A model generated the notes under the pieces. It was not told where the DNA came from, ran no database searches, and saw nothing but the letters and a program-made list of their open reading frames with translations. The position numbers were made by a program, and so were the translations under genes. Positions 1-11,781 of a stretch of DNA of 64,000 nt are shown here, piece by piece. Each line of letters begins with the position of its first letter. The first letter of the stretch is position 1. Source of the stretch: Pachypanchax playfairii (Eukaryota > Chordata > Actinopteri > Cyprinodontiformes > Aplocheilidae); the NCBI GenBank assembly GCA_006937955.1, contig SSNP01000006.1, forward strand, positions 4,542,555 to 4,606,554. The letters are read 5' to 3'.

Positions 1-99
1 CACATCACTACCCTAATGATCTAAAGGTGCACAAACACATACAGTAAACACGTGTGTTCTGTCACAGAGGAGGAAAATAACTGATTCTGTTTCTTCCAG

Positions 100-435
100 A
101 CGGCTTGTGAGAAGACGTTTTCAGTGATGCACCACGTTATCCAAAGGACCATATCTTATGCTCACGGTGAGTTTTATTACAATTTATTATTACTGCTCTA
201 ATATCTGACATGCTCGTTTCCAAACACGAATCCCATCAGCGTCACAGTGTTTCCAAACGTTCTTCAGGTAAAGATGTTCTTACCTGTGTTTTATTCTCTA
301 CCTGCCGGTGTCTCCTCAGAGTTGGCAGGTCCTGGTCGGAGGCCCAGTCCGCCTCAGCTGGAGCTGAGGATGATTCAGAGTAAAGCTGACATAGAAGACC
401 CGGCTATAGTAACGGAGGCCACGGTCATATCCTAA
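100..435 (+). CDS. last two coding exons of an unidentified gene
   Basis: Exon 100-166 follows a pyrimidine-rich acceptor and ends at a GTGAG donor. Only one of its three frames is open, and it ends in phase 1. The next exon starts at 320 after TCTCCTCAG, takes up exactly that phase, and runs to a TAA at 433-435. The joined tail is about 60 residues: it begins TACEKTFSVMHHVIQR, has a proline-rich stretch (GPGRRPSPPQ), and ends in DPAIVTEATVIS. The single open frame and the matching splice phases are good evidence for coding. The upstream exons lie outside the window. I do not recognise the family and assign no function. Confidence 0.6.
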
Positions 436-898
436 CATTAACATCCCATAAGACTCATACTAACCTCATCCTCTTCACCCATAAACCTCACAAACACTGT
501 AAGTCAGTAAAAATCTCTCATCGCAGTAAATCATGTCTGTAAACTTCAACTCCTCATCATCCAGACGCCTGAGTGTCGTAACCCTCCTTAAACCCCCTCG
601 ACCAGTAACGTCCCAGCTGTTTTACCCTGAACCGGTCTTAGAACCAGAGCCACGGATAGACTGAACAGCTGGTCTGGAAAGACTGGGACGGCCATAAACC
701 TGCACCGATAATAAAGTAACACAAATTGAAAACAAAAACTTCCAGATGCATTTATACAACCAGAAAGACATTTAACGTTTAACTAGTCAGTAACAAGCTA
801 AAACATCTGGATTAGCTTCTATAACTGACCTGATACACTCCAAAACTCACCACAGTAAACACAGCTGCAAATAGAGCCACGCCCTCAGCTCCTCTGTT

Positions 899-959
899 CA
901 CCTGTTGCCCCAGTAGTACTTCTCACCTGTTGCCCCAGTAGTACTTCTCACCTGTTGCC
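899..959. repeat. short tandem duplication, 25-bp unit, about 2.4 copies
   Basis: A 25-base unit beginning CACCTGTTGCCCCAGTAGTA occurs at 899-923 and again at 924-948, followed by a partial third copy. The two full copies are identical. Confidence 0.85.
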
Positions 960-1803
960 TCGTGGCATGGTTAGTTCTTGTGGTAAAACCACAGAGATCA
1001 GACTCTGTTTATCTGTGGCTCCGCCCACCTCTACTTTGACCCCTCCCAGTCTTACAGCAGTGGTGTAATGGTGACCCAGCCCTGAAATCCCCTAAAAACA
1101 TAAAGAAAAAAAAATCGCACAATGTATAGTTGATGTATAGATGTTGTACTATAGCTGTTTTGGACCATCTGTACGATATCTTCGATCTGCTCTGTCTGTT
1201 GAATCATTGTGTAATGTACCACATACACTACGATATCACTAAGCAGACACATCTGGGCTGGTTGTGGCACAGCTGGATTAAGTCGTTGTCACTTGTCAGT
1301 AGCTGTCTAATAGTCGTAGTGTATAGTCTTAAAGAAAACCAGAGCGACATGATCTGACTGAGCTGTCCCGGGCCAACTGGCCGCCTCGGTGCCAGAACCA
1401 ACCCACATGGTGCCGGCCGGTTCCCGGCCCAGCTCAGACCCAGAACCTTACACCAGACAGGTGTGTCACTGAGTCTGTGGAAGTTATTTTACAGTTCTGC
1501 TGTATTTTTTTCTGTTTGGTTTTGTTTCAACAGGACGGAGATTTAAATCTTTATTTCAGTCTTCAACAAAATGCAACAAACTAAAATTTTGCTGTTCTGT
1601 CTCAACAACAGCAAAACTATTTAAAATGTGAAGTATTAAGAAATGTAAAATGTGATGAATCCTTCATACGCGCTCAGTGTCCCACCTGAGTGGACGCCAA
1701 GGTTCTGGATTTACACTCGTATTTCTGTACTGCTGTTGTTTCTCTATGAACTGTACTGTGAATCTGCCTTAGGATGTTAAGATCATAACATGGCTCATAC
1801 AGA

Positions 1804-1829
1804 GAGGAGGAGGAGGAGGAGGAGGAGGA
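1804..1829. repeat. (AGG)n trinucleotide microsatellite
   Basis: An uninterrupted run of AGG triplets. It explains the serine-rich short open frame on the minus strand. Confidence 0.9.
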
Positions 1830-4032
1830 AGCACCACTTGTCTCAAAACTGTTGGTACTTTTGAACAAGTTTATGTTCATCAGTTTTCCTAAAATGAGAA
1901 AAACGGGACCTTACAGGAGCCCAGAGAGGCCAAAAAGACTACAGTCTGGTTTTATTTCATGTTTGTGACTTAAAAACTGAAAATAATTCATGTTGAGGTA
2001 AAACTCACTTTAATCACCTGCTGTTAAGTTACAAATATCTTCTTTATTTATTAGTACTTAAATAAAATGTAGCCAGACATATTTGCCTGAAAGAAACTTA
2101 TCAGAGAAAATCCTCCGATTTCTAGTTTTACAACCAGATTAATGACAAAAAAGAAAGAAAATTCTTTTATTTTTTTATTTGTTATTTGCTTTAAATCATG
2201 AGATAAATGAGATTTAATATGAACAGATTTTAATTTAAAAGATTTTAATCAATTTAAATTAACAATTATAAACAAAGAAAAGCAGCAAAACCCAGCTAAC
2301 TGTTAGCATTTAGGCTAATTAAATGTCTCAATTTTCATGAGATTTGATAAAATACAAACAGCTGATCTGAGTAGAACGTAAGGTGGAAATGCTGAGTCTC
2401 ATTTTTAACCTGTAATATCAGTTTTTGTAGTTGTTTTGTGCTCTTGGAGCTCGGATCCACATATCGAACAGACTGCTGTCTCTGCTTGAATCACTATGTG
2501 CAGCATCTTCTGCTTCAGATGTATTTTTAGGCCAAACTGTGTGTGAGAGGGTGAATGTGTGTGTTTCGGTTCTTTTCTGGTGACGGGATGTTCTGTGTTT
2601 TTGTGGGAGAGCTTGTGAAAGAAGGAGGAGAAGAGTGGGGAGATGAAACACCTTCTCACTGCTGTCCCTCCTTCATCTCACGCTGATGTCGCGTCTGCTT
2701 CACACATGTAAACATCTGGATTCAGTTTGTCTTTATTAGCTGATAAATCAAGACGCATGTGTAGATGTTAAAAATGTCTTCAGACTTTAAAACAGTGTGC
2801 AGAGCTTCTTTCTCTCCCAACCTGGAACGTTACTTTGAAAATGCTTTTTAAAGAGACTAAATAATGTGTCATTTTCTCAGTTTCTCAGAGTTTCTTTTTT
2901 TTTTTTTTTTAGAAAAGAACAACCCAAAATGTTGATTTCTTTATATTTGTTTAGTTGATTGACTTTATTTCCATAACAATAACCTTCTAAAATGTGTGAG
3001 AGTTTTCCATCGATTGCCTCGCGGGTTCTTACACCTGGTGTTTGGAGGCTTTTCAAAATAAAAGACCTGATGAAGGGCTGACTGCAGTCTGAGCTCCAAT
3101 TAAACCTCTTATTTAACGTCTGCTGTCAGATCTAACTGCATGTTAATACTGAGGTTGTCTAAATTTCATTGTTACACCCAGTTTTCCCATGTGGCTTTTC
3201 TTCATGCTGCACCTTCATCATATCTGTTCTGATTAAACTAAACAAAAACAAAGGAAGTTCCAGTAAGAGAACAGAGACGAAGCACCTCCTCACCATGTCT
3301 GGGACTGCGGGCCTCTCCTCCTGATTAACTCTTACAGCTTTTTCATTCTCAGTGGCCGAAACAAATCAAGAGAAATGTAATAATCATTGTTTAGTAACTG
3401 TTTTTAGTGCTATGTTTTTGAAGCATTCTGAGTATTTTCTAACATGTTACAAGAAAAGATTGTAGTGTAAAAATTCACATTTATAATATATATAAATATA
3501 TATAAAGATAGATAGATATATGAGAAATGTATGTTCTAATGCAATAAAATAGAATAAGAATTCTGAAAATTACACTGAACCAAGAATCACTGTCTTTTTT
3601 TCATGTCTTTAAAGTCTTTTCATTGAATATAAACCTGCAACAAACAAACAGATAGTCGAGACTCTGGAATCAGACGTGTGGAACAGATCTGATGTCCATC
3701 CAGAAGAAAACCACCAATAATGAACTAATAATCAGATTGATATCGATCCAATTACTGAAGACTGAAGGTGTTTCATGGTCAATGAATCGGATAATGTCGA
3801 TACAACAAAGGTGAGACTATTTTTTTGTGGTATGAATCATAATATGGGATGAACTGAGGTGGTTGGTGGAGGTCTGAGCTCCTTGAGTGATTTTCTAATT
3901 TCTCTGTTTATTATAAAACAAAAAATATCTTGTTTATAAGAGAATTTATCAGCACAGATATTAAAACAAGACTCTTTTATTCTTACTGAGTTCAAACAAC
4001 AATAAATGCATTTTGTTTTGAGGTGTCCTTAC

Positions 4033-4138
4033 CTGATGTGTGGAGGAGGCGGCGTGGAGGTGTCGCTCCACTCCCATTTGTCAGTTTTTTCATCATAGCG
4101 CTCAAACGTTGCCTTAAAGCTCTTGACAGCCACTGAAA
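4033..4138 (-). CDS. probable internal exon of an unidentified minus-strand gene
   Basis: Read on the minus strand, the segment follows a TTTCTAG acceptor (or a TTTCAG six bases further on) and ends ATCAG|GTAAGG, a strong donor. The open frame contains VAVKSFKATFERYDEKTD, then KWEWSDTSTPPPPH. The polar, codon-like composition and good splice sites favour a real coding exon. It lies about 0.7 kb upstream of the plekha3 ATG in the opposite direction, so the gene may share plekha3's promoter. In human, FKBP7 sits head to head with PLEKHA3, but this peptide does not look like FKBP7 to me. I found no convincing partner exons. Confidence 0.4.
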
Positions 4139-4559
4139 CTAGAAATTATTACAACATCATCTACTCCAAAATACAGAATTAATTTGATTCTAAATGACTG
4201 ATAGGAACTCTCAGTAAAAAGTTACAACATTTTGATTTCACGTTAAATACAGAAAATCTGAAGATTGACGACTATAAAGACCAAACCAGGTGTTTCGTGG
4301 TGTTTTCTGTTAGACTTGGTTAATAACACTCTATATGTATATGTATATCCATATTTGTTTTTGTGGTTTGTACTCAGTTGTTTGAATGTGCTTTCTGGAT
4401 TTAAAAAAAAATCTGTTTTTAAATGTGCATATATTTTTTATAAGTCAGGAAAATGAATTTAACTAATAAATTAATTACATTTCTTTAAGATCATCTTAGT
4501 AAGTGTTCAGTGTATTGATCTATGATCTTTAATCGTTCACATATAAACTGTAAAATTAT

Positions 4560-4841
4560 TCGCCAATATGTGAAATGTCCCCTGCAGGTTTCCGTAGCGA
4601 AGCTGCAGTTTGTTGACATGTTTCTCTCAGCTGACTGTTAGCTGAATCTTACAGAACAAACAGCCTCTCAGACTGGGTTTATTCACCACGGTTCGGAGCT
4701 CAAAAACCGGGTCATGTATGTTGAAACAAGCAGCAGTTACTAATGACGGTTATTTTAATGTCTTCTTGTCGTTAAGACGATGACCGTCAGCGGAAGCTAA
4801 CCGTCTACGGTAACCGACGTTAGCTGATATTTAAAGAAAAC
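4560..4841. promoter_or_regulatory. probable plekha3 promoter and 5' UTR, possibly bidirectional
   Basis: The region just upstream of the plekha3 start codon is richer in CpG (for example GACGGTTA, GACCGTCAGCGG, CTACGGTAACCGACG) than the AT-rich flanks. With a likely minus-strand exon at 4033-4138, a shared promoter is plausible. I see no convincing TATA box. Boundaries are approximate. Confidence 0.4.
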
Positions 4842-7800
4842 ATGGAGGGGATTTTATACAAGTGGACAAACTATATGACAGGTGAGTGCTCGTGTTCTTT
4901 TAAATGACCGTGACCGCGTGTTGTTTTTAATAATTAATATTATCTCTCTGAGATGCAGCATGACGTCATGGAAAAGTTTATTATCAGTTGCTTTTTTCTT
5001 CGGAAAAGGACAAAATAAATGATAATTTAACATATATATCAATAGTTGCTGCTGCAGCAAACAGTAACTTCATGTAAACATGCATCCACCTCCTGCTTAG
5101 GGTCACGTGGGGTCTGGTGTCCACTGGACGGGGTTACACCTGTCACCTGTCCATCACAAGGTCTCTCACACCTTCAGCCAGTTTACAGTCACATTAACAT
5201 GCAGGACCGAAAGTGCCTTTTCATATTCATGTATCTGGTGGGCAGAACATAAAAACTCCACGTAGTTCAGATCACAGCTGAGCTCAAATTCATTTAGTCA
5301 TTTCATGGTTTTTGGATATTTAAACACTTTTAATTCTTAATATTTCTTCTTTCATGAATCAGAATCTTCAGTTTGATGAAAACTTATTGTGAGGTGAATC
5401 TTTGGCCAGATGAACGATTTGGATCAGCTGTCCATGTTGACTGGTCGTCGTTTCGTTACTGTTGTGTTAAACCTGTATTCTCTGTCACCAGGATGGCAGC
5501 CTCGCTGGTTCGTCCTTGAGAATGGTGTAATCTCGTACTACGACAGCGAAGATGACGTCGGCAAAGGCAGCAAGGGATCCATCAAGATGTCCGTGTGCGA
5601 CATTAAAGGTTGTGCACCTCATTCATTCTCAGAAATGCCACGTTAATCCAGTCTGACATCTCACATGGTGTCTTTAAAAGAGGTTTAAAAACATGGACAG
5701 AAGACACCTGTCTGATCTCTAAAGGTAAATCATTCCACAGATCAGGAGCTGCTGCAGCATCTCTTCTAACTTTACATGTTGTCCTGAGGACCTTCACAAG
5801 CAGCTGATCATCTGACCTGAGCGACAGGGTGGGTGTATGAGTCTGTAGCAGCTCAGAGACAAGATGTGATCCACTTTGAGTTCCAGTTACGAGACGAGCT
5901 GCAGCATTTTAAACCCTCAGTAGCTGATTGAAGCACTGACCTCCACATAAAGTGCATCACACTTAATATCTGCCTTAATCTGTGCGTCAAGTTTATGATC
6001 AGCCTCCATTTTGACCCCAAGGTTTGTAACAACTTGTTTATTTATGGAGCGAAGGAGCTTGAATCCACACAAGGGGTGGAGCTTCCAAAAACCATCACGT
6101 CCGTCTTTTCATCATTAAATTTCAAGACGTGAAGAGCCAACCAGGCTTTAACAACGTCAAGGCCTTTTATTTTAGAGGAACATGGATCTGTTAGTCATCA
6201 GCATGTAAGTGATGACGTCATGTTTCCTCAGTTTAAAACCAAGAGGGAGCAAATCCAAAGAAAAGAGAAGGGACCTAGAAATGAGCCCTGAGGGACACCA
6301 CACAGGAGACGAGGACACACAGTTATTAACACCAACACAAAACATCTGTTCTGCCCTCAAATTTCAAAGCATAAAAACACCAGAGTTTTTAAAAGGCCTG
6401 ATTTGGTCTGTGGTTTTCCAGGAACGACATCAGTTGGCAGTGAAGTATCTTTTTAAGAGTTTCAGAAATAAAAAGTATTTTGCAGGTTGGCTTGCAGTTA
6501 GTGAAAAAGGTGTTTTCAAGAGCTGTTTTTTTAAATCAAAGGTTTGACAGAACCCAAAGTCCAACGGTGGGTAAAACCTTTTTAAAAAGACAAGGATTGA
6601 CAGCGTCATACAGAGACCCTGCAGATGACCAACAGGGGGCAGTATCACATGCTGTAAAGACCGTTATAGATACGTTCATCACATGATGCTCGTTTTTCCT
6701 TTCAGTTCATCCAACGGATTCGACGCGTCTGGAGCTGATCATCCCGGGTGAGCAGCATTTCTACGTGCGAGCGGTGAACGCTGCAGAGAGACAGAGGTGG
6801 CTGGTGGCGTTAGGATCATCTAAAGCTGGAACGCTGGAAAGCCACAAACACCGAGGTTTAAAAATCAAACTGTTTCTGTGACTTCAAACAGAAACGATCA
6901 GTTTCACTAACAGTTCAGCTTCTTTCATCAGGTCCAGACTGTCTGAAGACCAAGATGTCCGAGCTACGTCTGTACTGTGACCTTCTAGTCCAACAGGTCC
7001 AAACGATCCAATCACAGCACACAGAGGACACAGAGACCACGCCCACTGCTGAGGTCAGATAACTGATTTGGATTGAGTTTGAGTTTAAAGTCAGAGTTAG
7101 AGTTCCTGTTATTTCTGATTCTTGAGCACATTTTTAATGTTTATTTGAACATGTTTAAACTTACAACTTGTTAAACTTTCAACTCAGATTCTTCAGTAGG
7201 TTTAAAATACCTAAACTCATCTTAAAGAATTAAGTCCTAAAGCAGTCGTTCCCGTTTAAATCAAACTTGTATTTGTTGATTTTAACGTTCACTGAGGCTG
7301 ATGTTCCTCTGCAGGCGTCGCTGCTCAGCGCCACCTGTGAGACGTTCATCAGGACTTTGGAGGAGTGTATGAGTCTAGCCAATCAGAGTCTGACCCCTGA
7401 CCTCCGGCGTCCTGAGAGGGTAAACCAGAGCTGCTGATTGTGGAGAAAATCATAATCATGATTATTTATTGGATTTGGAAACCTGTTATGTTTATCACAC
7501 TTAAACAAACCAAATCTTTAATATGAATTTTATCTTGATGCAAATGCCTCAATTTATCAGAAAAGATTTATTTAAATGTTTCTAAACTCTGTGGTGTAAT
7601 TATGTTTAGGGTAAAACGTTTCAATAACATCCTTTTTTTCTTGTTTCTTCCATCTTTATTTGTGCTTTTTGTAAAGCGCGAGTGAGTTTAACCTTAAGAA
7701 GAGGCAGAAGAGCCTGTCAGCCAGAAGAAACATCAAAATAAAAGCATGCTTGAAAACTAAAACTTATCAAAATAATTTTAATACTAGTTTGAATTATTTG

Positions 7801-9573
7801 GGTTGGAAATTAGAATAAACATCTAACAGTCAGTAACAACTCCAGGAATAATTTAACTTTCTACAGTATTGTTACATGAAAATATTGTAAATGTCAGAAA
7901 AGAGTTTAATGTTTTATTCAGTCTAGGAAGTTAGTCTTGTTCTTCTGCAGAATCTTTTTGGAAAAGTTGTATTTGAGAAAGTGAAAAGATTTTACATCCT
8001 GAACAACTGAGATTCTATACAAACATTCTGCTTTTACAGATTATTATTTACTAACGTGCTCGAAATCAAAACATTCTGGAATCTCCAGGATTTTAAGAGT
8101 CTCTGAGCTTTTAGTTCTAAAATGTGTTTTATTTTTATCTGCTTGTGTAGATGAAGAGATCCATCAGTCATCCAGGAACATACAGCTTCGACAGGTGAGT
8201 TCAAACACTTTCAGGTCAGTTTCAAGCCTTAAAGTTCAGACTAAAATAACAATCAGACAATAAGTCATTAATACAAGTATACAAACAGTAAAACCAAACA
8301 GGGTGGTGTGTTCTGATTTGATACATTAAACAATACCTATCCCACCACCAGGGGGCAGCATTGTTGCATGTAGCATCGATTTAAAAAAAAGATTCATATT
8401 TTCAGAGTCAGTAACTGTCTGTTATTTAGTTTAATTTGAACCAGTTACTCTGAGTTTACCAAAGTAAATGTTTGGATTCTGGTTTAGGAAGATAACAAGT
8501 TGTTTCTCACACGTTACACTTCCAGTTAGTTTCTTTATTAAAACACGAACAGTAAACAAAAAGAAATTAAAATATTTTCTTTCTTTTAATCATGGACAGG
8601 AACTTAACTCCTTCCTGTTAATGGAGGAGGCGGGGCTTAACTCCTAAAGTTTGTATCTCACTAGGCTGCAGCTGTTTATGACTTGTTATAAACACAAAAT
8701 TGCAAGAAAATAAGTTTTCAGTTAGATTCATTTTGAAATTTGAGCAAAACTATTGCAACAACAACATTTCCTTTGTGTCACATGAGGCCCATGATGTAAC
8801 TTATAAACTAATATGGCAGTTTAGAACATTTTTGTAGAAGGTTAGTCAGAAAATAAGAAAGTTTCGAGACAACTCGAGACTATGCAGCTGTTATTGAGAG
8901 GAAATTCAAACATGTTCATAAATCAAGAATCATGCAAACGTCTGGAGACATTTTGGAAACGTCCTCCCAAACGCAGCCGATTTGTCCAGCAGTCGCAGGA
9001 CTGAAATGTCTTCAGACAGACGGGATGTGGTCTTAGAACTGAACATAAAACAGTCTGAATGAGGTTGAATTAGACGTCTTAACGAGCCTCTACGTCCCAC
9101 CAGGTCAGGTGTACTGAAGGAGTACGTGGGTGGGGGTCAAAGGTCAGCTCAACGCAGACACCGGACGTCTTCCGACAGCTCCGTTTATGACACTGAACGT
9201 AAGATGTTTTCAGTTTTATTACACGGTAGTGATGATGTGAAAACTTTACTGACTTCTGTTCACAGCTGATCACAGAAACCTGGTTAGATATGATCTTGTA
9301 AATAAAGTTGTACAGATAAAACATTCACACAGCGTGACGAGCGCCACGTCTTTTAGTTGAGAACACGCATCTTCTTCTATTTTTACGGTTGAGACTTTAG
9401 ATTTTTGGCTGAATTTGATCGCTGAACTCTGAATCGACTGTGAAACCGTCTGTCGTGTTCCAGGTTTGTCGCTCGGTCCAAACGGTGAATCTTCCTCCAT
9501 TCCTGAGGAGCGGGGGGGCGGCGAGAGCCCGAAGACCACACCCACAGACACAGACACCGACCTGTCCATCTGA
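4842..9573 (+). CDS. plekha3: PLEKHA3 (FAPP1), PI4P-binding Golgi adaptor
   Basis: Eight coding exons: 4842-4881, 5492-5608, 6706-6855, 6932-7053, 7315-7419, 8151-8194, 9104-9198, 9464-9573; 783 bases, 260 aa, all GT-AG with matching phases. The start MEGILYKWTNYMTGWQPRWF and the following FVLENGVISYYDSEDD form the N-terminal PH domain (about residues 1-95). K7 and R18, which contact phosphoinositide in FAPP1, are present, as is the conserved IIPGEQHFYVRAVNAAERQR. A helical region (KMSELRLYCDLLVQQV) and a Ser/Arg-rich tail (RRHRTSSDSSVYDTE) follow. The family binds PI4P and ARF1 at the trans-Golgi. There is no GLTP domain, which separates it from PLEKHA8 (FAPP2). It is shorter than the roughly 300-residue human protein because the linker around exons 5-6 is reduced. 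The start sits in AAAACATGG, a fair Kozak context. Confidence 0.95.
5603..6365 (-). mobile_element. degenerate L2/Maui-like LINE reverse transcriptase and 3' end
   Basis: This lies in plekha3 intron 2, antisense to the gene. Read on the minus strand, three frames together give recognisable non-LTR reverse transcriptase pieces in the right order: a decayed form of the GVPQG...LGPL block followed by LLFSLDLLPLGFKLRKHD (about 6190-6300), LALHVLKFNDEKTDVMVFGS (about 6070-6150), and the C-terminal APDLWNDLPLEIRQVSSVHV plus FKPLLKT (about 5680-5760). Frameshifts and stops show it is dead, and the catalytic YADD block is disrupted. The clade (L2/Maui) is my inference from the motif wording. Boundaries are approximate. 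Confidence 0.75.
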
Positions 9574-11781
9574 CGACCCGATCCGATGCGCTGGCTGACC
9601 TTTGACCTCTTTTGGGAGGTCTCTCCATGAAGTATACTGATTGCCAAATACAAGCACTTTGGAATCATTCAGTTTTTTCTTTGAGTGTTTCTTTTGTTTG
9701 CACACACCGAGACAGAAAACTGAGTAGTTTCTGTCGTGAACTGGATTCTGATGCTTTAACCTGCTGGGCGGCTCATACAGAACCAGGTTCTGTTCCAGCA
9801 GTGGACTCTCAGAACCACCTGCTCCTTGTGAACTTGATTAACTGTGAATTTCTTGTTTTTGCTGCTTTAAAAGAGAATGTAAAGACACTCCGAGTCTGTT
9901 TCCTAAAGTTCTGCTCAGTGGCACTTCGTCACCATGGGAACTTCATCTGAACTCAATAGGAAGAACGTTGTCCGTCTGACGTTCCCTCATCTCCTCCTGC
10001 TGCGTTATAGTTGTTGGTATTTCTTTAAATCAGTGTCAGTAATCTGAGGCAGCGTTGAGCTCAGCAGTCCAACACAAACTAGTTTTATGGGTACTGATTA
10101 GTAGTTTGTTACAAAACCATCATTTAAAACGTCATCTGACTGAAACTGATGTAATCTGATTACAACAGCCGTCCGTTTGGAACCATCAGAAATTTTTCTG
10201 TTTAGAAATTTGCTTTAAATTGAGTAAATTTCATGTTTTGTTACTGACTTTTATCTTTTATAGTTGTTTGTGAAACCTGAAAGTGATAAATATTGTTTTC
10301 AGTTTTTTTATTTGGCTTCATAGAGCAGCATGATGAAGGAAACTGTCCTACAAACAAGTAAAATATGGATTTTCTTGTAAAATATTTATCCACTAAATTC
10401 ATTTTAAAAACAAAAATCAGTGATTTTTTAAACAAATCTACAGAAACTGGAGTTGTTGATGGTTTTCTTGTTATTTTGTATTTTGAAAATCTTTTATGTA
10501 AAGAGTAGTTGATCAGGAAGGATCCAGAGATTATTAGTTAAACAAACGTGGCGTATCTTTGGGACTTTTCTAGGTGCTGGTTGCCTGTTTCAGTCTTTGT
10601 GAGTTTGTTTGATTTTCTCACCTGATTAAAAAGGAAACATCACTTGATTTATTTTGAAAATAAAAATTAACTCTGGTCTTGATTTCCTGTTTTTATTGTA
10701 GCTACAAATAACAAAGATTTAAAGAATCTTTTAATGTTACGACAATGTGCATGGTGCATTTCCCCACCTAAAGGTGAGAGGTGGAGTTACACCTGGACAG
10801 GTCTCCAGTCCATCACATGAAGACTCAGTAACATCAGGGTTTTTACTGAGCAGCACTGCAGGAGTCTGAAGAACTTCCTGAACATCCTCACTGATGGTTT
10901 TCATCTCTGATCTGGACCAGAAAAAAGAGTCACTGAGTTTCTTTCCTTGTTTTGTGCATCTTGTGTTGGTAACACCGTGCACGTACAGTACACGATGCTA
11001 TGCCTCACACTCAGTGGGTCGAGCTCTCTGAGTGGAAAATACTGATGCCTGTTTCCTTCAACAACGAGTCTTTCATTCTCACCTTCTTGCTGCAGAGATG
11101 GAAAACATCCAACTGAGTGGAAACACACAACAAGAGGCTCTTTGTACAATCTGAGTGCAGTTTGTTCCACCTACATTAACCATTAAGCTCCTCCAGATGT
11201 TCTTCTGTCTGCATGCCAACACATGTAAACACACACCAGCATCAGGTTGGAGACAGAATTATACAATTCCACCAAGTTCTCGTCAGCTTAGGGTTCCTCA
11301 AACCTTTCTGCTCCACAGCGCCTCCCTTTGGTCAACATCTGGCTCTGATGACTTCTAATAAAAATATACTTTATTTGAGCAAGTGTTACATAATGGAGTT
11401 TAGCTGATGTCATCGTCAGTCACGTGATCTTACACTCAGAACTGCTGCTCGTGCCGCAGACCTTCAGTGACTCTGATCGTGGATGAAACTTGGACTCAGA
11501 CTGAAATCTGTCCTGCATGTGCAGAAAACATCAACACAGAGAGTCAACAGTAAAAACAGGATCTCACAAACTCTCAGAAGGTGGTTTGGAAAACACTGGA
11601 ACATCTTGGCTGCTGCTGCTTCTCTCTAAGTCTGTCAATTAGTGATAATGGACCCCATCGGCTGAGAGAAGACCACTCCCTCCCTCCCTCCCTCCCTGCT
11701 CCCTCCCTGCTCCCTCCCTGCTTCACACAAACACTTTCTCTCCTTCTGTCCGTCTTCCTTTCTACATCTCAGTCAGGAATA
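9574..11781. other. plekha3 3' UTR, intergenic DNA and ppp1r1c 5' flank
   Basis: No further coding exon is supported. A candidate plekha3 polyadenylation signal AATAAA lies at 10659-10664. The right end should include the ppp1r1c promoter and 5' UTR, with a CCCT tract at about 11677-11723 just before the start codon. Open frames at 9612-9950 and around 11581-11913 are UTR, or overlap exon 1, and have no homology I recognise. Confidence 0.5.
11677..11723. repeat. (CCCT)n / CTCCCTCCCTG tract in the ppp1r1c 5' flank
   Basis: A run of CCCT units passes into a CTCCCTCCCTG repeat about 60 bases before the ppp1r1c ATG. It is a purely pyrimidine-rich strand and could fall in the 5' UTR or core promoter. 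Confidence 0.8.

Larger units (their letters stand above)
436..4032. other. intergenic stretch, no supported gene
   Basis: This should contain the 3' UTR of the gene ending at 435 and intergenic DNA. Contents seen: a 25-bp tandem duplication near 899-959, an AGG tract at 1804-1829, a T-run near 2892-2910 and an AT-rich microsatellite near 3480-3530. The short open frames here lack splice context and coding character. Confidence 0.6.

Noticed and set aside
6209..6547. 112-residue plus-strand open frame in plekha3 intron 2
   Set aside because: It is the antisense shadow of the dead LINE reverse transcriptase.
9270..9705. Overlapping minus-strand open frames of up to 132 residues
   Set aside because: They lie opposite the last plekha3 exon and 3' UTR and show no recognisable motif or splice context.
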